Shown: positions 25,723-37,717, numbered from the stretch's first letter. The stretch is 64,000 nt of DNA from Crossiella sp. SN42 (GCF_023897065.1 NZ_JAMHIV010000001.1:186001-250000), one strand, 5' to 3'. Numbers and translations: made by a program. The notes: generated from the sequence alone by a model not told the origin.

Positions 25723-26931
25723 ATGGCCCGGACCCCGCGGCTGCCGGACTCGGCGGCGCTGTACCTGCTCGCCTCGCTGGTCGTCTCGCTGCTCGCCTCC
25801 TCCAGCGCACCGACCCCGCTGTACGCCCTCTACCAGCAGCAATGGGGTTTCTCGCCGATCACCACCACCATCGTGTTCGGCGTGTACGCGGTGTCCGTGC
25901 TGGCCGCCCTGCTGGTGCTGGGCAAGCTCTCCGACCACCTGGGCCGCAAGCCGGTGCTGCTGGTCGCGCTGGTCGTGCAGGCGGCCGCGATGCTGGTCTT
26001 CGCCACCGCCGACGGGGTGACCGCGCTGCTGGTCGCCAGGGTTGTGCAGGGGGTCGCCACCGGGGCCGCGATCGGGGCGCTCGGGGCGGGCATGCTTGAC
26101 CTGGACGCCCAGCGCGGGCAGCTGGCCAACGCGGTCGCGCCCGGCATCGGCACCGCGGTGGGCGCGCTGTTCTCCGCCCTGCTGGTGAGCTACCTGCCCG
26201 CGCCCACCGAGCTGGTCTACCTGGTCCTGCTGGTGGTGTTCCTGGTGCAGGGACTGGGCATCACCCTGATGCGGGAGACGGTCAGCCGGGCCCCCGGCGC
26301 GCTGGCCAGCCTGCGACCGGAGATCACCCTGCCCAGGGCGGTGCGGGCGCGGGTGCTGACCGCCGCGCCGGTGCTGTTCGCGGTGTGGGCGCTGGCCGGG
26401 CTCTACGGCGCGCTCGGCCCGGCGCTGGTGACCAGGCTCGGCGGCGGCGGATCACCGGTGCTGGGCGGGCTGAGCCTGTTCACCATGGCCGGGGTGGCGG
26501 CGCTGACCACGGTCGTGCTGCGCGCGCAGTCCCCCGGCCGGACCATGCGCACCGGGGTGGTCGCGTTGATCATCGGCGTGGCGGTCACCCTGGCCGGGCT
26601 GGAGGCCGGGTCGCTGCCGGTGTTCTTCCTGGGCACCGCGATCGCCGGGATCGGCTTCGGCGCGGGCTTCCAGGGCGGCCTCCGCACCTCGGTGCCGCAG
26701 GCCGCGCCGCACGAGCGGGCCGGGGTGCTCTCGCTGCTGTTCGTGGTGTCCTACCTCGGTTTTGGGGTGCCCGCGGTCGGCGCGGGGGTGCTCGTCGTGC
26801 ACGGTCCCGGCCTGGTGGGCGCGACGCTGATCTACGGCGGCGTGCTGATCGCGCTGGCGCTGCTGGCCCTGGTCCGGCTGCTCACCCCGGTGCGGGCGAG
26901 TGATCCCGGACCGGTGCCGGTGCGGCTGTAA
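25723..26931 (+). CDS. MFS efflux transporter
   Basis: A 402-aa major facilitator with 12 predicted helices. The motif-A loop is GKLSDHLGRKPVLL, and GVATGAAIGALGAGMLDLD falls in helix 5. It resembles drug/proton antiporters of the DHA1-like group. The start ATG 25723 has GGAG at 25710-25713. A TetR gene follows 37 bases downstream on the same strand, and TAGACAG operators overlap the promoter. The pair therefore looks like a self-regulated efflux unit. The substrate is unknown. Confidence 0.87.
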   Translation: MARTPRLPDSAALYLLASLVVSLLASSSAPTPLYALYQQQWGFSPITTTIVFGVYAVSVLAALLVLGKLSDHLGRKPVLLVALVVQAAAMLVFATADGVTALLVARVVQGVATGAAIGALGAGMLDLDAQRGQLANAVAPGIGTAVGALFSALLVSYLPAPTELVYLVLLVVFLVQGLGITLMRETVSRAPGALASLRPEITLPRAVRARVLTAAPVLFAVWALAGLYGALGPALVTRLGGGGSPVLGGLSLFTMAGVAALTTVVLRAQSPGRTMRTGVVALIIGVAVTLAGLEAGSLPVFFLGTAIAGIGFGAGFQGGLRTSVPQAAPHERAGVLSLLFVVSYLGFGVPAVGAGVLVVHGPGLVGATLIYGGVLIALALLALVRLLTPVRASDPGPVPVRL

Positions 26932-26968
26932 CCTGTGGGTTCGTCCGGTTCGAAGGAGTGTGGCGAGG

Positions 26969-27538
26969 ATGGCTACCGCGGCCAGGATGTCCGCCCGGGA
27001 GCGCTTGCTCAGCGCCGCCGACGAGCTGTTCTACACCGAGGGCGTGCGCTCGGTGGGCATCGACCGGGTGATCGAGCACGCCGGGGTGGCCAAGGCCTCG
27101 CTGTACAACACCTTCGGCAGCAAGGACGAGCTGATCCACGCCTACCTCAAAGGCAGGCAGGACCGGATGGCCGCGCGCATCCGGTCCGCGGTCGACGCGG
27201 CCGGGACACCGGAGGCGAAGGTGCTCGCGGTCTTCGAGGCCCAGGCCGCGCTGTACGCCGAAAGCGGCTACCGGGGCTGCGCTTTCCACCGCGCCAGCGC
27301 GGAGTCCCGGCCCGGCGACCGGGTGGAGCAGGCCACCAGGGAGTACCGGGCCTGGGTGCGCGGGCTGTTCGCCGAGCTCGCCGAACAGGCCGGGGCCAAG
27401 GACCCCGCGGCACTCGCGCACCAGCTGCACCTGGTCTACGACGGCACCGGGCACGCCACCCGCACCGACCGCGATCCGGGCGCGAGCGCGGTGGCCCGGG
27501 CCGCGGCGAGCGCGCTGCTGGCGGCGGCGCTGGCCTGA
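26969..27538 (+). CDS. TetR-family regulator of the MFS gene
   Basis: A 189-aa regulator. Its HTH is at about residues 14-50 (IDRVIEHAGVAKASLYNTFGSKDELIHAYL), resembling the LmrA/YxaF/NemR subgroup, and it has a cysteine in the ligand domain (GYRGCAFHRASAE). The upstream operators TAGACAGACCTGTCTA are similar in style to those bound by this subgroup. Cotranscription with the MFS gene suggests that it represses its own operon. The start ATG 26969 fits the family length. Confidence 0.85.
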   Translation: MATAARMSARERLLSAADELFYTEGVRSVGIDRVIEHAGVAKASLYNTFGSKDELIHAYLKGRQDRMAARIRSAVDAAGTPEAKVLAVFEAQAALYAESGYRGCAFHRASAESRPGDRVEQATREYRAWVRGLFAELAEQAGAKDPAALAHQLHLVYDGTGHATRTDRDPGASAVARAAASALLAAALA

Positions 27539-27573
27539 TCGACTCCTCGCCGGGCCGTGGTTAGGGCCTTGCG

Positions 27574-27589
27574 TTAGAGCGCGCTCTAA
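27574..27589. promoter_or_regulatory. Perfect 16-bp palindrome TTAGAGCGCGCTCTAA
   Basis: A perfect 16-bp palindrome lies 18 bases before the ATG of the tandem CMD gene. TTAGGG (27561-27566) and TCTAAT (27585-27590), 18 bases apart, could be the -35 and -10 boxes, so the palindrome would sit over the -10. The style is that of TetR operators. The arms differ from the TAGACAG site of the neighbouring MFS/TetR operon, so a regulator outside this window may bind it. Confidence 0.75.
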
Positions 27590-27606
27590 TTCCTACCGTC
27601 ATCGGC

Positions 27607-28497
27607 ATGACGAACACAGATCGCAACCCGACCGCCAACCGCCGGAGCATCCTGGCCAAGGGCGCGCTGCTCGGTGCCGGTGCCCTCGGTGCCACGGTGG
27701 GAGCGGCGGTGCCGGCCTCGGCGGAGACCGACCGTTACGCCCGCGGCTTGGTGGCCCTGCGCCGGATCGCCGGCGAGCGCGGCACCGAGGTCATCGAGTC
27801 GCTGCGGGACATCGCCCCGGACCTGGGCCGCTACATCGTCGAGTTCGCCTTCGGCGACATCTACCACCGGCGGGGGCTGGACGCCCAGCAACGACAGCTG
27901 CTGACCATCGGCGCGCTGGCCGCGCAGGGCGACACCAAGCCGCAGCTGAACTTCCACCTCGACGCGGCGTTGCGCGTCGGTGTGAGTCCCGTGGAGATCA
28001 TGGAGGCGCTGTTCCAGCTCGTTCCGTTCACGGGTTTTCCCAGGGCGCTCAACGCGGTGGCCGTTGCCAGGGAGGTCTTCGCCAAGCGCGGGATCACCTT
28101 CACCCCGCCCGTGCAGACCGACCAGCGCGACCGTTACGAACGCGGCAGGGAGAAGCTGGTGGAGATCGACGGGCAGCACGGGCTGGACGTGATCGAGTCG
28201 CTGCGGGACATCGCCCCGGATCTCGGCCGCTTCATCGTCGAGTTCGCCTTCGGCGACATCTACTACCGGCCGTGGCTGAGCCCGCAGCGGCGACAGCTGG
28301 TGACCGTTGGCGCGCTGACCGCCTTCGGTGACGCCGCATCCCCGCTCCGGGTGCATCTGAACGCCGCACTCAACGTCGGGCTCAGCCGCGCCCAGGTGAT
28401 CGAAGCCCTCATCCACATCGTGTCCTACGCCGGCTTTCCCCGGGTGCTCAACGCCATCACCGTGGCCAGGGAGGTGTTCGAGAAACGGCAGGGTTGA
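27607..28497 (+). CDS. Exported protein with two carboxymuconolactone-decarboxylase domains
   Basis: A 296-aa protein with a twin-arginine-like signal (NRRSILAKGALLGAGALG, cleavage near ASA at about residue 40), followed by two copies of a gamma-CMD domain. Both copies contain nearly the same block, EVIESLRDIAPDLGR(Y/F)IVEFAFGDIY (about residues 60-85 and 195-220). This points to internal duplication. The CxxC pair of AhpD-like relatives is absent, as in PcaC-type domains. Catalysis is unproven. A perfect palindrome precedes the gene. Confidence 0.8.
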   Translation: MTNTDRNPTANRRSILAKGALLGAGALGATVGAAVPASAETDRYARGLVALRRIAGERGTEVIESLRDIAPDLGRYIVEFAFGDIYHRRGLDAQQRQLLTIGALAAQGDTKPQLNFHLDAALRVGVSPVEIMEALFQLVPFTGFPRALNAVAVAREVFAKRGITFTPPVQTDQRDRYERGREKLVEIDGQHGLDVIESLRDIAPDLGRFIVEFAFGDIYYRPWLSPQRRQLVTVGALTAFGDAASPLRVHLNAALNVGLSRAQVIEALIHIVSYAGFPRVLNAITVAREVFEKRQG

Positions 28498-28530
28498 CCC
28501 GCGGTGGCCTCCGCCGCCTACGGTCATGGC

Positions 28531-28911
28531 ATGAACGACACGGGCACGCGGTCCATCGCGGAGACGGCAGAGCTGACCGGGCTGACCGCGCACACGTTGC
28601 GGTACTACGAACGGATCGGCCTGCTTGATCCGGTCGACCGCGGCCCGGACGGCCGCCGCCGTTTCCGGGACACCGACCTGGCCTGGCTCAGTTTCCTGAC
28701 CCGCCTGCGTGACACCGGCATGCCCATCCGGGAGATGCGGGAGTTCGCCGAACTGCGCCGGGCCGGTGACGTGACCGCATCGGCCCGCCTGGAGCTGCTG
28801 AGCCGCCACCGGGACGGCGTGCGCCGCCGGATCGCCGACCTCGCCGACTGCCTGGACGCGCTGGACAACAAGATCGACCACTACCGGAGACTGACCTCCA
28901 CAGGTACGTAA
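28531..28911 (+). CDS. MerR-family regulator
   Basis: A 126-aa regulator with the winged helix AETAELTGLTAHTLRYYERIGLL near the N-terminus, RRRFRDTDLAWLSFLTRLRDTGMP as wing and linker, and a C-terminal coiled coil. It starts at ATG 28531, 33 bases after the CMD gene on the same strand, and may share its transcript. The subgroup resembles regulators of aldo/keto reductases. No metal-binding cysteines are in place. Confidence 0.83.
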   Translation: MNDTGTRSIAETAELTGLTAHTLRYYERIGLLDPVDRGPDGRRRFRDTDLAWLSFLTRLRDTGMPIREMREFAELRRAGDVTASARLELLSRHRDGVRRRIADLADCLDALDNKIDHYRRLTSTGT

Positions 28912-28944
28912 CCGGTCGGAAACCCGATAGGAACCGCCAGCAAC

Positions 28945-28960
28945 CTGGAAGCGCTCCCAG
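28945..28960. promoter_or_regulatory. CebR-type operator upstream of the LacI gene
   Basis: CTGGAAGCGCTCCCAG is a 16-bp palindrome with one mismatched pair, 40 bases before the LacI start. It differs by a single base from the perfect operators at 37563 and 37718. This fits autoregulation by the same repressor. Confidence 0.8.
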
Positions 28961-28999
28961 ATTTCGCTAGCCTGGACCGGGTGGACTGACGCGGATGGG

Positions 29000-30037
29000 G
29001 TGGTTGATGTGACGGTCCAAGGTGAGATGCGGCCGACGCTGGAGGATGTCGCCGCCTACGCCGGGGTTTCCCGCTCGACCGCGTCCAGGGCGCTCAACGC
29101 CGAGGTCTACGTCAGCCCCGATGCCCGGGAGAAGGTCTTGGTCGCGGCCCAGGCGCTCGGCTACTCCCCCAACCAGGCGGCCCGTTCGCTGGTCACCCGC
29201 CGCACCAACGCCATCGCCCTGGTCCTGTCCGAGCCGGAGCCCAAGGTGCTGGAGGACCCCTACTTCGCCGAGATCGTCCGCGGCGCCTTCCGCGAGCTGT
29301 CCGGGCGCGGCAGCCAGATGCTGATGATGCTGGTGGACAGCAGGGAGGACGTGCCGGGCACGTTGCGCTTCCTGGAGGGCGGCCACGTCGACGGCGCCCT
29401 GGTCTTCGCCTCCCACCAGGCCGACCCCCTGCCCACCGCGCTGCGCCTGCTCCGGTTGCCGATGGTCTTCGGCGGCGGCAGGCCGGGCAGTGGCACCCGG
29501 GGCCTGCACCTGGTCGACTTCGACAACGAGGGCGGCGCGAAGCTCGCCGTGGAACACCTGCTGTCCTTGGGGCGCAAGCGGATCGGCACCGTGGCCGGTC
29601 CGCAGGACCAGCGCGCGGCAATCGACCGCTGCGCGGGCTGGCGCACCACCCTCGGCCTGGACGACCGCGCCACCGCCCGCCTGTCCGAGGAAGGCGACTT
29701 CAGCTCCGAGAGCGGTGAGCGGGCGATGGCCCGGTTGCTGAAACGGGTGCCCAGGCTGGACGCGGTGTTCGTGGCCAACGACCCGATGGCCGCTGGCGCG
29801 TTGCGCGCGCTGCGGGCCGCGGGGCGGCGGGTGCCGCAGGACGTTGCCGTGGTGGGCTTCGACGACCACCGCGGGCTGGCCGAGTCCACCCAGCCACCGC
29901 TGACCACCATTCACCAGGACCCGCGCGGGCAGGTCCGGCAGATGGTGGACACCCTGTTCCAGCTCATCGACGGAGCGGGCCCGCCGCCAGGCAGGCAGGT
30001 GCTCCCGGTGAGCCTGGTCCGCCGGGACTCCGCGTGA
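29000..30037 (+). CDS. LacI-family repressor, CebR-like
   Basis: A 345-aa repressor. The N-terminal LacI HTH is PTLEDVAAYAGVSRSTASRALN, with the hinge GYSPNQAARSLVTRRTNAIALV, and a periplasmic-binding-like sugar sensor follows (FDDHRGLAESTQPPLTTIHQDP). The sequence style and the near-perfect TGGGAGCGCTCCCA site upstream match CebR, the cello-oligosaccharide repressor of Streptomyces. The divergent GH9 and GH44 cellulase genes 8 kb away have perfect copies of the site. GTG 29000 is the likely start; GTG 29009 is possible. Confidence 0.87.
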   Translation: MVDVTVQGEMRPTLEDVAAYAGVSRSTASRALNAEVYVSPDAREKVLVAAQALGYSPNQAARSLVTRRTNAIALVLSEPEPKVLEDPYFAEIVRGAFRELSGRGSQMLMMLVDSREDVPGTLRFLEGGHVDGALVFASHQADPLPTALRLLRLPMVFGGGRPGSGTRGLHLVDFDNEGGAKLAVEHLLSLGRKRIGTVAGPQDQRAAIDRCAGWRTTLGLDDRATARLSEEGDFSSESGERAMARLLKRVPRLDAVFVANDPMAAGALRALRAAGRRVPQDVAVVGFDDHRGLAESTQPPLTTIHQDPRGQVRQMVDTLFQLIDGAGPPPGRQVLPVSLVRRDSA

Positions 30038-30048
30038 CCCGGTGAGCC

Positions 30049-32460
30049 TCAGGTCTGTACGCCGGTTGCCCGGTAGGTGCGGCCTGCCACGGCGGTGAAG
30101 GTGACCCGGTCGCCGTCGCGGGCGCCGCGGACGAACTGCCCCGTCGCGGTGTCGATGAGCGTGTACCGCCCGGTGAAGATCGTGCTGCGCAGGGTCAGGC
30201 TGCCCGAGACCGCCGGTTTCGCGGTGAAGTCCAGGCCGCCCGCGGTGGTCCAGGCCGCGTTCACGGTGATGTTGCCGCGCGCCTTGAGGCCGGTCACCGA
30301 GCCCGAGGTCCACCCGCTGGGCTTGGCGGGCAGGACGTGGACGTCGCCGTTTTGGCTCTGCAGCAGCATTTCGGTCATGCCCGCGGTCGCGCCGAAGTTG
30401 CCGTCGATCTGGAACGGCGGGTGGGTGTCGAACAGGTTGGCCAGGGTGGAGTTCTTGAGCAGCTCGGCGAGCATCTTGTGGGAGTGGTCGCCGTCCAGCA
30501 GCCGGGCCCAGAAGTTGATCTTCCAGGCCTTGCTCCACCCGGTTCCGCCGTCGCCGCGCGCGGTCAGCGAGACCTTGGCCGCCGCACCGAAAGCGGAGCC
30601 TGCCGCGATCTGCCTGCCGGGGTGCAGGGCGTACAGGTGCGAGACGTGCCGGTGCTCGTTGGTCTGGCTGTCCAGATCGGCTTTCCACTCCTGCAACTGC
30701 CCCCAGGAGCCGATCCGCAGGCCGGGGTCGAGCCGGTCCAGCGCGCCCCGCACTCGCGCGCGGAACGCGGCGTCCACGCCGAGGGTGCCCGCGGCGGCGA
30801 TGGTGTCCTGGAACAGGCCCTGCACGATCTGCTGGGCCATCGAGCCGCCCGCGGTGAAGTCGCCGTGTTCGGGCGAGTACGACGGCGTGGCGACCAGCTT
30901 GCCGTCCCGGGGGTCGGTGCGCAGGTTCGCCAGCCAGAACTCGCTCGCGCCCTTGAGCAGCGGGTAGACCCTGCGCAACAGCGCGGGATCCAGGCTGAAC
31001 CGGTAGAGGTCATAGAGCTGGGATGCGAGCCAGCCGTTGGCCTCGGGGAACCAGAACGCCGTCGCCCAGTCGTGCACACCGGTGAAGCCGAACGGGTTGG
31101 TCTCGTTCTGCACCACCCACCCGCGGGTGTCGAAGATGTTGGCGGCGCTCCGCTCGCCGGGGGCCTTGAGCTGCTCCACGAACCGGACGTACGGTTCCGC
31201 GGTCTCACCGAGGTTCGCCTGCGCCGCGTGCCAGTAGTTCATCTGGACGTTGATGTTGGTGTGGTAGTCCGAGGCCCACGGTGGCGAGGTCGACTGGTTC
31301 CACACCCCTTGCAGGTTGGCCGGTAGCGACCCGGGGCGGGAGGACGCGATGAGCAGGTACCGGCCGTACTGGTAGTACAGGGCCTCCAGCGCGCGGTCGG
31401 CCGCCGAAGCGCCACCGGTGTAGGCGGCGCGCAGGTCGTCGGTGGGCTTGTCCGGCACCGCCTGGCCGATGTTCAGCCGCACCCGGTCGAACAGGGACTT
31501 GTGGTCGGCGATGTGCTCCGACCGCAGCCTCGCGTACGACTTCGCCGCCGCGGCGTCCACCGCGGCCGTGACCGCGCGCCTGGGGTCGGCGCCACGGTAG
31601 GTCGGGTAGGTGTCGGCGTAGTTCGTACCGGCGCTGACGAGGAAGGTCGCGCTGTTGGCCCCCGACACCGTCACCGTGCCGCCGCTGCTGGTGACCGTGC
31701 CGCCGTCGGCGAGCACGCGAATCTGCGATTCGAAGATCATCCCGTTGTCGGCCAGCTGGCCGCGGATGGTCAGCCTGCCGTTCGCCGCGGAGGCGGTGAA
31801 GTCGGCCCGTGGCGAGGTGTACCGCAGGCTGAACGACACCTTGCCCGGCTGGTTCGCGCCCAGGCGCCCGGCGATCACCTTGCCGCGGTGGCTGGCAAAG
31901 TACTCGCGGTCGTGCACCACACCGCCCTGGGTGTAGCCCACCCTGGCGATGGCGTTGCCGATGTTCAGCTCGCGGCGGTACCCGGTGACGGCGCTGGACT
32001 GACCGGTCAGGTCCAGGTGCAGGTCACCGAAGGTCTGGTAGGCGCCGAACCCGGACTTGCGCTGGCCGAGCTTGCCCGCCACCCAGCTCGGGTCGGCCTT
32101 GCCGTCCCGGCCGATGGCGTCGACGACCTCGCGCAGTGCCCCCGGCCGCGGCGAGGTCCAGTTGCCGAAGTTGTACCCCGGCGAGCCGGGGCCGCCGGTC
32201 CACAGCGACTTCTCGTTGAACTGCAACCGTTCCGAGGGCACACTGCCGAACACCATCGCGCCCAGCGCGCCGTTGCCGATGGGCAGCGCGCGGCTCTCCC
32301 AGTCGGTGGCGGGCTCGTCGTACCACAGGGTGTTGCCGTCCGGAACGGCCTGCGCCGTCGCGGACGGGACACCAGAGTCCCGCGGCGCCATGCCCGTCGA
32401 GGCCACCACCACAGTGGCGGCCACAGCCACCAGGCGGGCACCCGGCCTGAGCCTGCTCAC
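30049..32460 (-). CDS. Secreted GH95 alpha-L-fucosidase
   Basis: An 803-aa glycoside hydrolase family 95 enzyme, an inverting alpha-1,2-L-fucosidase or related alpha-L-galactosidase. A signal peptide (1-39) is followed by the N-terminal beta domain ([20 protein letters not shown]) and the (alpha/alpha)6 barrel. The barrel carries [12 protein letters not shown] (the Asn pair that activates water), the acid E531 in SPEHGDF and the conserved D686 in [16 protein letters not shown]. The GTG at 32460 has AAGGAGG. It follows the GH29-lectin gene by 28 bases in one operon, so the two fucosidases would act together on fucosylated glycans outside the cell. Confidence 0.9.
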   Translation of the reverse strand: MSRLRPGARLVAVAATVVVASTGMAPRDSGVPSATAQAVPDGNTLWYDEPATDWESRALPIGNGALGAMVFGSVPSERLQFNEKSLWTGGPGSPGYNFGNWTSPRPGALREVVDAIGRDGKADPSWVAGKLGQRKSGFGAYQTFGDLHLDLTGQSSAVTGYRRELNIGNAIARVGYTQGGVVHDREYFASHRGKVIAGRLGANQPGKVSFSLRYTSPRADFTASAANGRLTIRGQLADNGMIFESQIRVLADGGTVTSSGGTVTVSGANSATFLVSAGTNYADTYPTYRGADPRRAVTAAVDAAAAKSYARLRSEHIADHKSLFDRVRLNIGQAVPDKPTDDLRAAYTGGASAADRALEALYYQYGRYLLIASSRPGSLPANLQGVWNQSTSPPWASDYHTNINVQMNYWHAAQANLGETAEPYVRFVEQLKAPGERSAANIFDTRGWVVQNETNPFGFTGVHDWATAFWFPEANGWLASQLYDLYRFSLDPALLRRVYPLLKGASEFWLANLRTDPRDGKLVATPSYSPEHGDFTAGGSMAQQIVQGLFQDTIAAAGTLGVDAAFRARVRGALDRLDPGLRIGSWGQLQEWKADLDSQTNEHRHVSHLYALHPGRQIAAGSAFGAAAKVSLTARGDGGTGWSKAWKINFWARLLDGDHSHKMLAELLKNSTLANLFDTHPPFQIDGNFGATAGMTEMLLQSQNGDVHVLPAKPSGWTSGSVTGLKARGNITVNAAWTTAGGLDFTAKPAVSGSLTLRSTIFTGRYTLIDTATGQFVRGARDGDRVTFTAVAGRTYRATGVQT

Positions 32461-32488
32461 ATCGCCTCCTTGCGGCAGACCGGATGAC

Positions 32489-34420
32489 CTAGGACGGGAT
32501 GAGCTGCCACTGCTGCTGCGGCGCGTGGTGGTAGTCCCACTGGTCGAGGACCGTGCCGTCCGCGGTCGAGGCGTCGGGGACGTTGAGCACGCGCTGGCTG
32601 AGCCGGTTGGTGAGGATGAAGAAACCCTCGCCGACCGGGGTGACCGCCCAGTGCTGCTGGTGCAGGCTCGCGCCACCCCGGATGTTCATCTTTCCGCCGT
32701 TGCCCCGCGCCAGGCCACCGACCTCCAGCAGCTTTCCGCTGTTCTGGTCACGGATCCTGAAGTACCCGTCCCCGGTGGAGATGAAGGTCCACTTCTGCCC
32801 CGCGTTGTCCTGGCGGCTCCACTGCTGCACCGGGGTGCCGTCGGCCGTGGCGGAGTTCTGCACGTGCAGCACCTTGCCGCTGTGCCGGGCCTGGATGCGG
32901 TAGACGGTGTGCGCGAGCGGGAAGCGGGAGACCAGCCGGGGGCGCGCGAGCCGCCCGCCGAGGTGGATCCCGCTGATGTTGACGTAGCCACCGGTGGCGG
33001 CCGTGACGTGGATGCGCACGAAGCCCACGTCGCGGCCGGCCCACTCGGCGAGCTTGAACTGCTGGCCAGCCGCCCAGTCGACCGCGGCCACCTTGGTGAA
33101 GTCGACCCCGTTGGTACTGGTGGAGATCGTGGCCGCGGTGATGTCGCCGTTGGTGTTCGTGCTGTCCCGGTGCCACTGCTTGGGCAGGTACTCCAGCGTG
33201 GACACGTTGCTCCACACGCCGCCCAGGTCGATCGTGATCGTCTGCGGCAGGGTCCGGCCGCCACCCCAGGTGGACCAGCAGCTCTCGAACCGGACGTCGC
33301 TGCGGTTGTCGATCGCGTGGTAGGCGAACTCGCCGCTGTTGAAGGACGAGGCGTAGGCCGTTACCGGGTTCACCGGCCACTCCACGCGCAAGGGCTGGGC
33401 AGGCAGTGGCGGGCGCGAGTGGTTCGGGCTCCAGGCCGCGCCGACCTCGGCGAGCCGGGTGACGATGTTGGCGTCGAGCCTGCCGTCGCGGTTGGGCGGG
33501 CAGTTGAGCAGGTACGAGGTGTACTTCGGTTCCAGGTCCTTGAGGTCGGCCAGGATCGCGTCGCGGGCGCGCGGGTTCGTGGTGGGGGTGCTGGGATGCC
33601 AGAACCAGCCGTTGCTGATCGTCTCGCCCTGGACGCCCGCGTAGGTGTTCCCCTCGGGGGCCCGGACGCCCAGCGGCGCCTCGAAGAAGATCGCGTCGCT
33701 GAGCCAGGGCTGCGACAACCCGCCGATGTCGATGATCACGCAGTTGGGCTGCAAGGACTTCACCAGGTTATGGACCTCCTGGTAGGGGATCTGCTGCTGA
33801 CCCATCTGCCAGGACCAGCCGTCGGTGACCAGCATGTCGATGGCGCCGTAGTTCGTCAGCAGCTCGCGGATCTGGCCGAGCACCACGGTCATGTCGCCCG
33901 GTTCGATGGTCTGCGTCTGGTCGCTGACGTGACCGCCGAGGGCCTGGATGGTGTGGGTGCGGTCCCAGATCGAGTAGTACAGCCCGACCTTCAGTCCCCG
34001 GGCGCGGAACGCGTTCACGTACTGGCGCACCACATCCCGCCGGTAGCCCGAGTACGCCACGTTCTGCTTGCCGAAGGCCGTGGGCCACAGCGCGAACCCG
34101 TCATGGTGCTTCGTGGTCAGCACGCCGTAGCTCATCTTCGCGGCCGCGGCCGCGGCCGCCCACTGTGCACAGTCCACTGAGGACGGTGCGAACAGCGAAG
34201 GGCTCTGGCCACCCGCCGCCCACTCCTCGTCGGTGAAGGTGCCGAGGTTGAAGTGGTTGAACATGCCGAAGCGGAGGTCGACCAGCTTGGCCAGGTTCGT
34301 CCGGGCCTCCGCCGCGGAAGCCCCGAGCGGCTGGCCCACGAGGCCCGGCAGCACCGTCGCGGCGGCCGCGACACCCGTTGCCGCCAGAAAGCCGCGGCGG
34401 GACATTCCTGATGTCGTCAT
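32489..34420 (-). CDS. Secreted GH29 alpha-L-fucosidase with discoidin and ricin lectin domains
   Basis: A 643-aa enzyme with a Tat signal ([19 protein letters not shown]), a GH29 barrel (about 45-330), an F5/8C-type carbohydrate-binding module (about 340-495) and a C-terminal RICIN beta-trefoil (about 510-643, repeated Q-x-W motifs). In the GH29 barrel [13 protein letters not shown] is present and the likely nucleophile is D200 in [12 protein letters not shown]29 enzymes retain configuration and remove alpha-L-fucose. ATG 34420 has GGGAG. A promoter fit is TTTCAG (34553-34548) with TAGCCT (34530-34525), spacing 17. It is first in the operon with the GH95 gene. Confidence 0.88.
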   Translation of the reverse strand: MTTSGMSRRGFLAATGVAAAATVLPGLVGQPLGASAAEARTNLAKLVDLRFGMFNHFNLGTFTDEEWAAGGQSPSLFAPSSVDCAQWAAAAAAAKMSYGVLTTKHHDGFALWPTAFGKQNVAYSGYRRDVVRQYVNAFRARGLKVGLYYSIWDRTHTIQALGGHVSDQTQTIEPGDMTVVLGQIRELLTNYGAIDMLVTDGWSWQMGQQQIPYQEVHNLVKSLQPNCVIIDIGGLSQPWLSDAIFFEAPLGVRAPEGNTYAGVQGETISNGWFWHPSTPTTNPRARDAILADLKDLEPKYTSYLLNCPPNRDGRLDANIVTRLAEVGAAWSPNHSRPPLPAQPLRVEWPVNPVTAYASSFNSGEFAYHAIDNRSDVRFESCWSTWGGGRTLPQTITIDLGGVWSNVSTLEYLPKQWHRDSTNTNGDITAATISTSTNGVDFTKVAAVDWAAGQQFKLAEWAGRDVGFVRIHVTAATGGYVNISGIHLGGRLARPRLVSRFPLAHTVYRIQARHSGKVLHVQNSATADGTPVQQWSRQDNAGQKWTFISTGDGYFRIRDQNSGKLLEVGGLARGNGGKMNIRGGASLHQQHWAVTPVGEGFFILTNRLSQRVLNVPDASTADGTVLDQWDYHHAPQQQWQLIPS

Positions 34421-34524
34421 CAACGCTCCCACTGTTCGCGCCGCAACACCGCGGCCTTCGATCGGGACATCACCGTCCCGGCCCGGTTTCACCACAGGCG
34501 AGCCGCATGATCAGTGACAGCAGA

Positions 34525-34553
34525 AGGCTAGCAATACATCCCATCTCCTGAAA
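34525..34553 (-). promoter_or_regulatory. Candidate promoter of the fucosidase operon
   Basis: On the minus strand TTTCAG (34553-34548) and TAGCCT (34530-34525) are 17 bases apart, with the GH29 start 105 bases downstream. The surrounding 34500-34707 is AT-richer than the coding DNA. I see no CebR-type operator there, so the two fucosidases may be regulated separately from the cellulases. Confidence 0.45.
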
Positions 34554-34707
34554 GGGGTCAGCGAATCTTGTTGAACCGTCAATCGAGTGAAAACTACGCC
34601 TCAACAGCGGTTTTTCCGTATTCGACATCGAATTCGACAACTTGATCTAGACGCGACGTCGGCAAACTTCTCGCAGCCCTCCGATGTATGACCTGGGTTA
34701 GGCCTGT

Positions 34708-35436
34708 TCAGCGTTGGGTGAACTGCAGGTTCGTGGACTGGGCAACGCCCGGCCGGACCGGCAGCGAGTCGCTGACCAGTCGCTGCCCGTAGATGTCGGT
34801 GATCGCGATGGCACCGCCACAGCCGGCGCCGTCCTCGGACAGGAAGTAGTTGTAGTCGGTTCGCCGCAGCTGCTTCCACCCGCCGCCGGCCCGCACTTCC
34901 AGCCGCGCCACCGGGTTGCGGTGGTTGACCACCTGGATCCCGCACCACCACTGGCTGGACCCGTCCTTGTAGCGCAAGGAGATCCCGCTCGACATGCCAG
35001 GGCTGAGCAGCTTCCAGGTCACCGAGATCTCGCCGACCATCGGGTCGGCCAGGCGGGCGAAGGCTTCCTTGGTCAGGTCGAGCTGACCGACCCGGCACGG
35101 CGACGGGCAGAGGTTGTTGACCCGCACCCGCAGGGTCCTGCCGTTGGACGCCCGCACCTCCAGGTGCGCACCGCAGGCCTTGGACGTCTCGTAGTCCGTC
35201 TGGTTCATCGCGACGGTCATCGCATCGGGGCTGGGACCGAACAGGCACGCGCCGTCACCGTCGCTGTCGTACCACGTCGCCGGGCCTTTGTAGCTGACCC
35301 CGGGCTTGATCCTCCCGGCCAGTGGCGCGTCGGCGGCGACCGCGCCGCTCGCGCCGGCGGTCATCACCAGTCCGGCGACCACGGACCCGATCAGCCAGCG
35401 CAGGAACCCACGACCCCGGCAACTCGACACGATCAT
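34708..35436 (-). CDS. Secreted expansin-like protein (EXLX1 type)
   Basis: A 242-aa exported protein with a signal peptide (about 1-36), then a double-psi beta-barrel domain (TWYDSDGDGACLFGP, VRVNNLCPSPC, GQLDLTKEAFARLADP) and a C-terminal beta-sandwich binding module (QWWCGIQVVNHRNPVARLEV). This is the two-domain bacterial expansin layout. Expansins loosen cellulose without hydrolysis and help cellulases. It lies downstream of the GH9 cellulase gene on the same strand, separated by a strong hairpin and a long palindrome, so it probably has its own promoter. Confidence 0.87.
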   Translation of the reverse strand: MIVSSCRGRGFLRWLIGSVVAGLVMTAGASGAVAADAPLAGRIKPGVSYKGPATWYDSDGDGACLFGPSPDAMTVAMNQTDYETSKACGAHLEVRASNGRTLRVRVNNLCPSPCRVGQLDLTKEAFARLADPMVGEISVTWKLLSPGMSSGISLRYKDGSSQWWCGIQVVNHRNPVARLEVRAGGGWKQLRRTDYNYFLSEDGAGCGGAIAITDIYGQRLVSDSLPVRPGVAQSTNLQFTQR

Positions 35437-35525
35437 CGAAACCCCTTTCCACCGCTGGAAACTTCGTGCGCGCAGCGAAGAGGGGGGCGATCGTGGCACA
35501 GATCCGGTTGTTCGGGAACCACGCC

Positions 35526-35546
35526 GTCGAATCGACTCGATTCGAC
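35526..35546. promoter_or_regulatory. Palindrome GTCGAATCG-ACT-CGATTCGAC upstream of the expansin gene
   Basis: Perfect 9-bp arms (35526-35534 and 35538-35546) with a 3-base centre lie 90 bases upstream of the expansin start codon and beyond the GH9 terminator. They could be an operator for the expansin gene. The sequence differs from the CebR-type sites. Confidence 0.55.
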
Positions 35547-35559
35547 ACAGCTGGTGGAA

Positions 35560-35594
35560 CCGGCGCGGGGCGCACGCCGTACGCCCCGCGCCGG
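35560..35594 (-). terminator. Terminator after the GH9 cellulase gene
   Basis: CCGGCGCGGGGCG (35560-35572) pairs perfectly with CGCCCCGCGCCGG (35582-35594) around a 9-base loop, giving a 13-bp stem that begins 5 bases after the GH9 stop at 35599. It would end GH9 transcription before the expansin gene. Confidence 0.75.
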
Positions 35595-35598
35595 CGTT

Positions 35599-37701
<2,103 letters not shown>

Positions 37702-37717
37702 TTACAGTCCCCCTTAT

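Noticed and set aside
32489-34420. CebR half-site (AACGCTCCCA) at the GH29 start
   Set aside because: On the minus strand the GGGAG is in the correct place for a ribosome-binding site, and there is no second arm.
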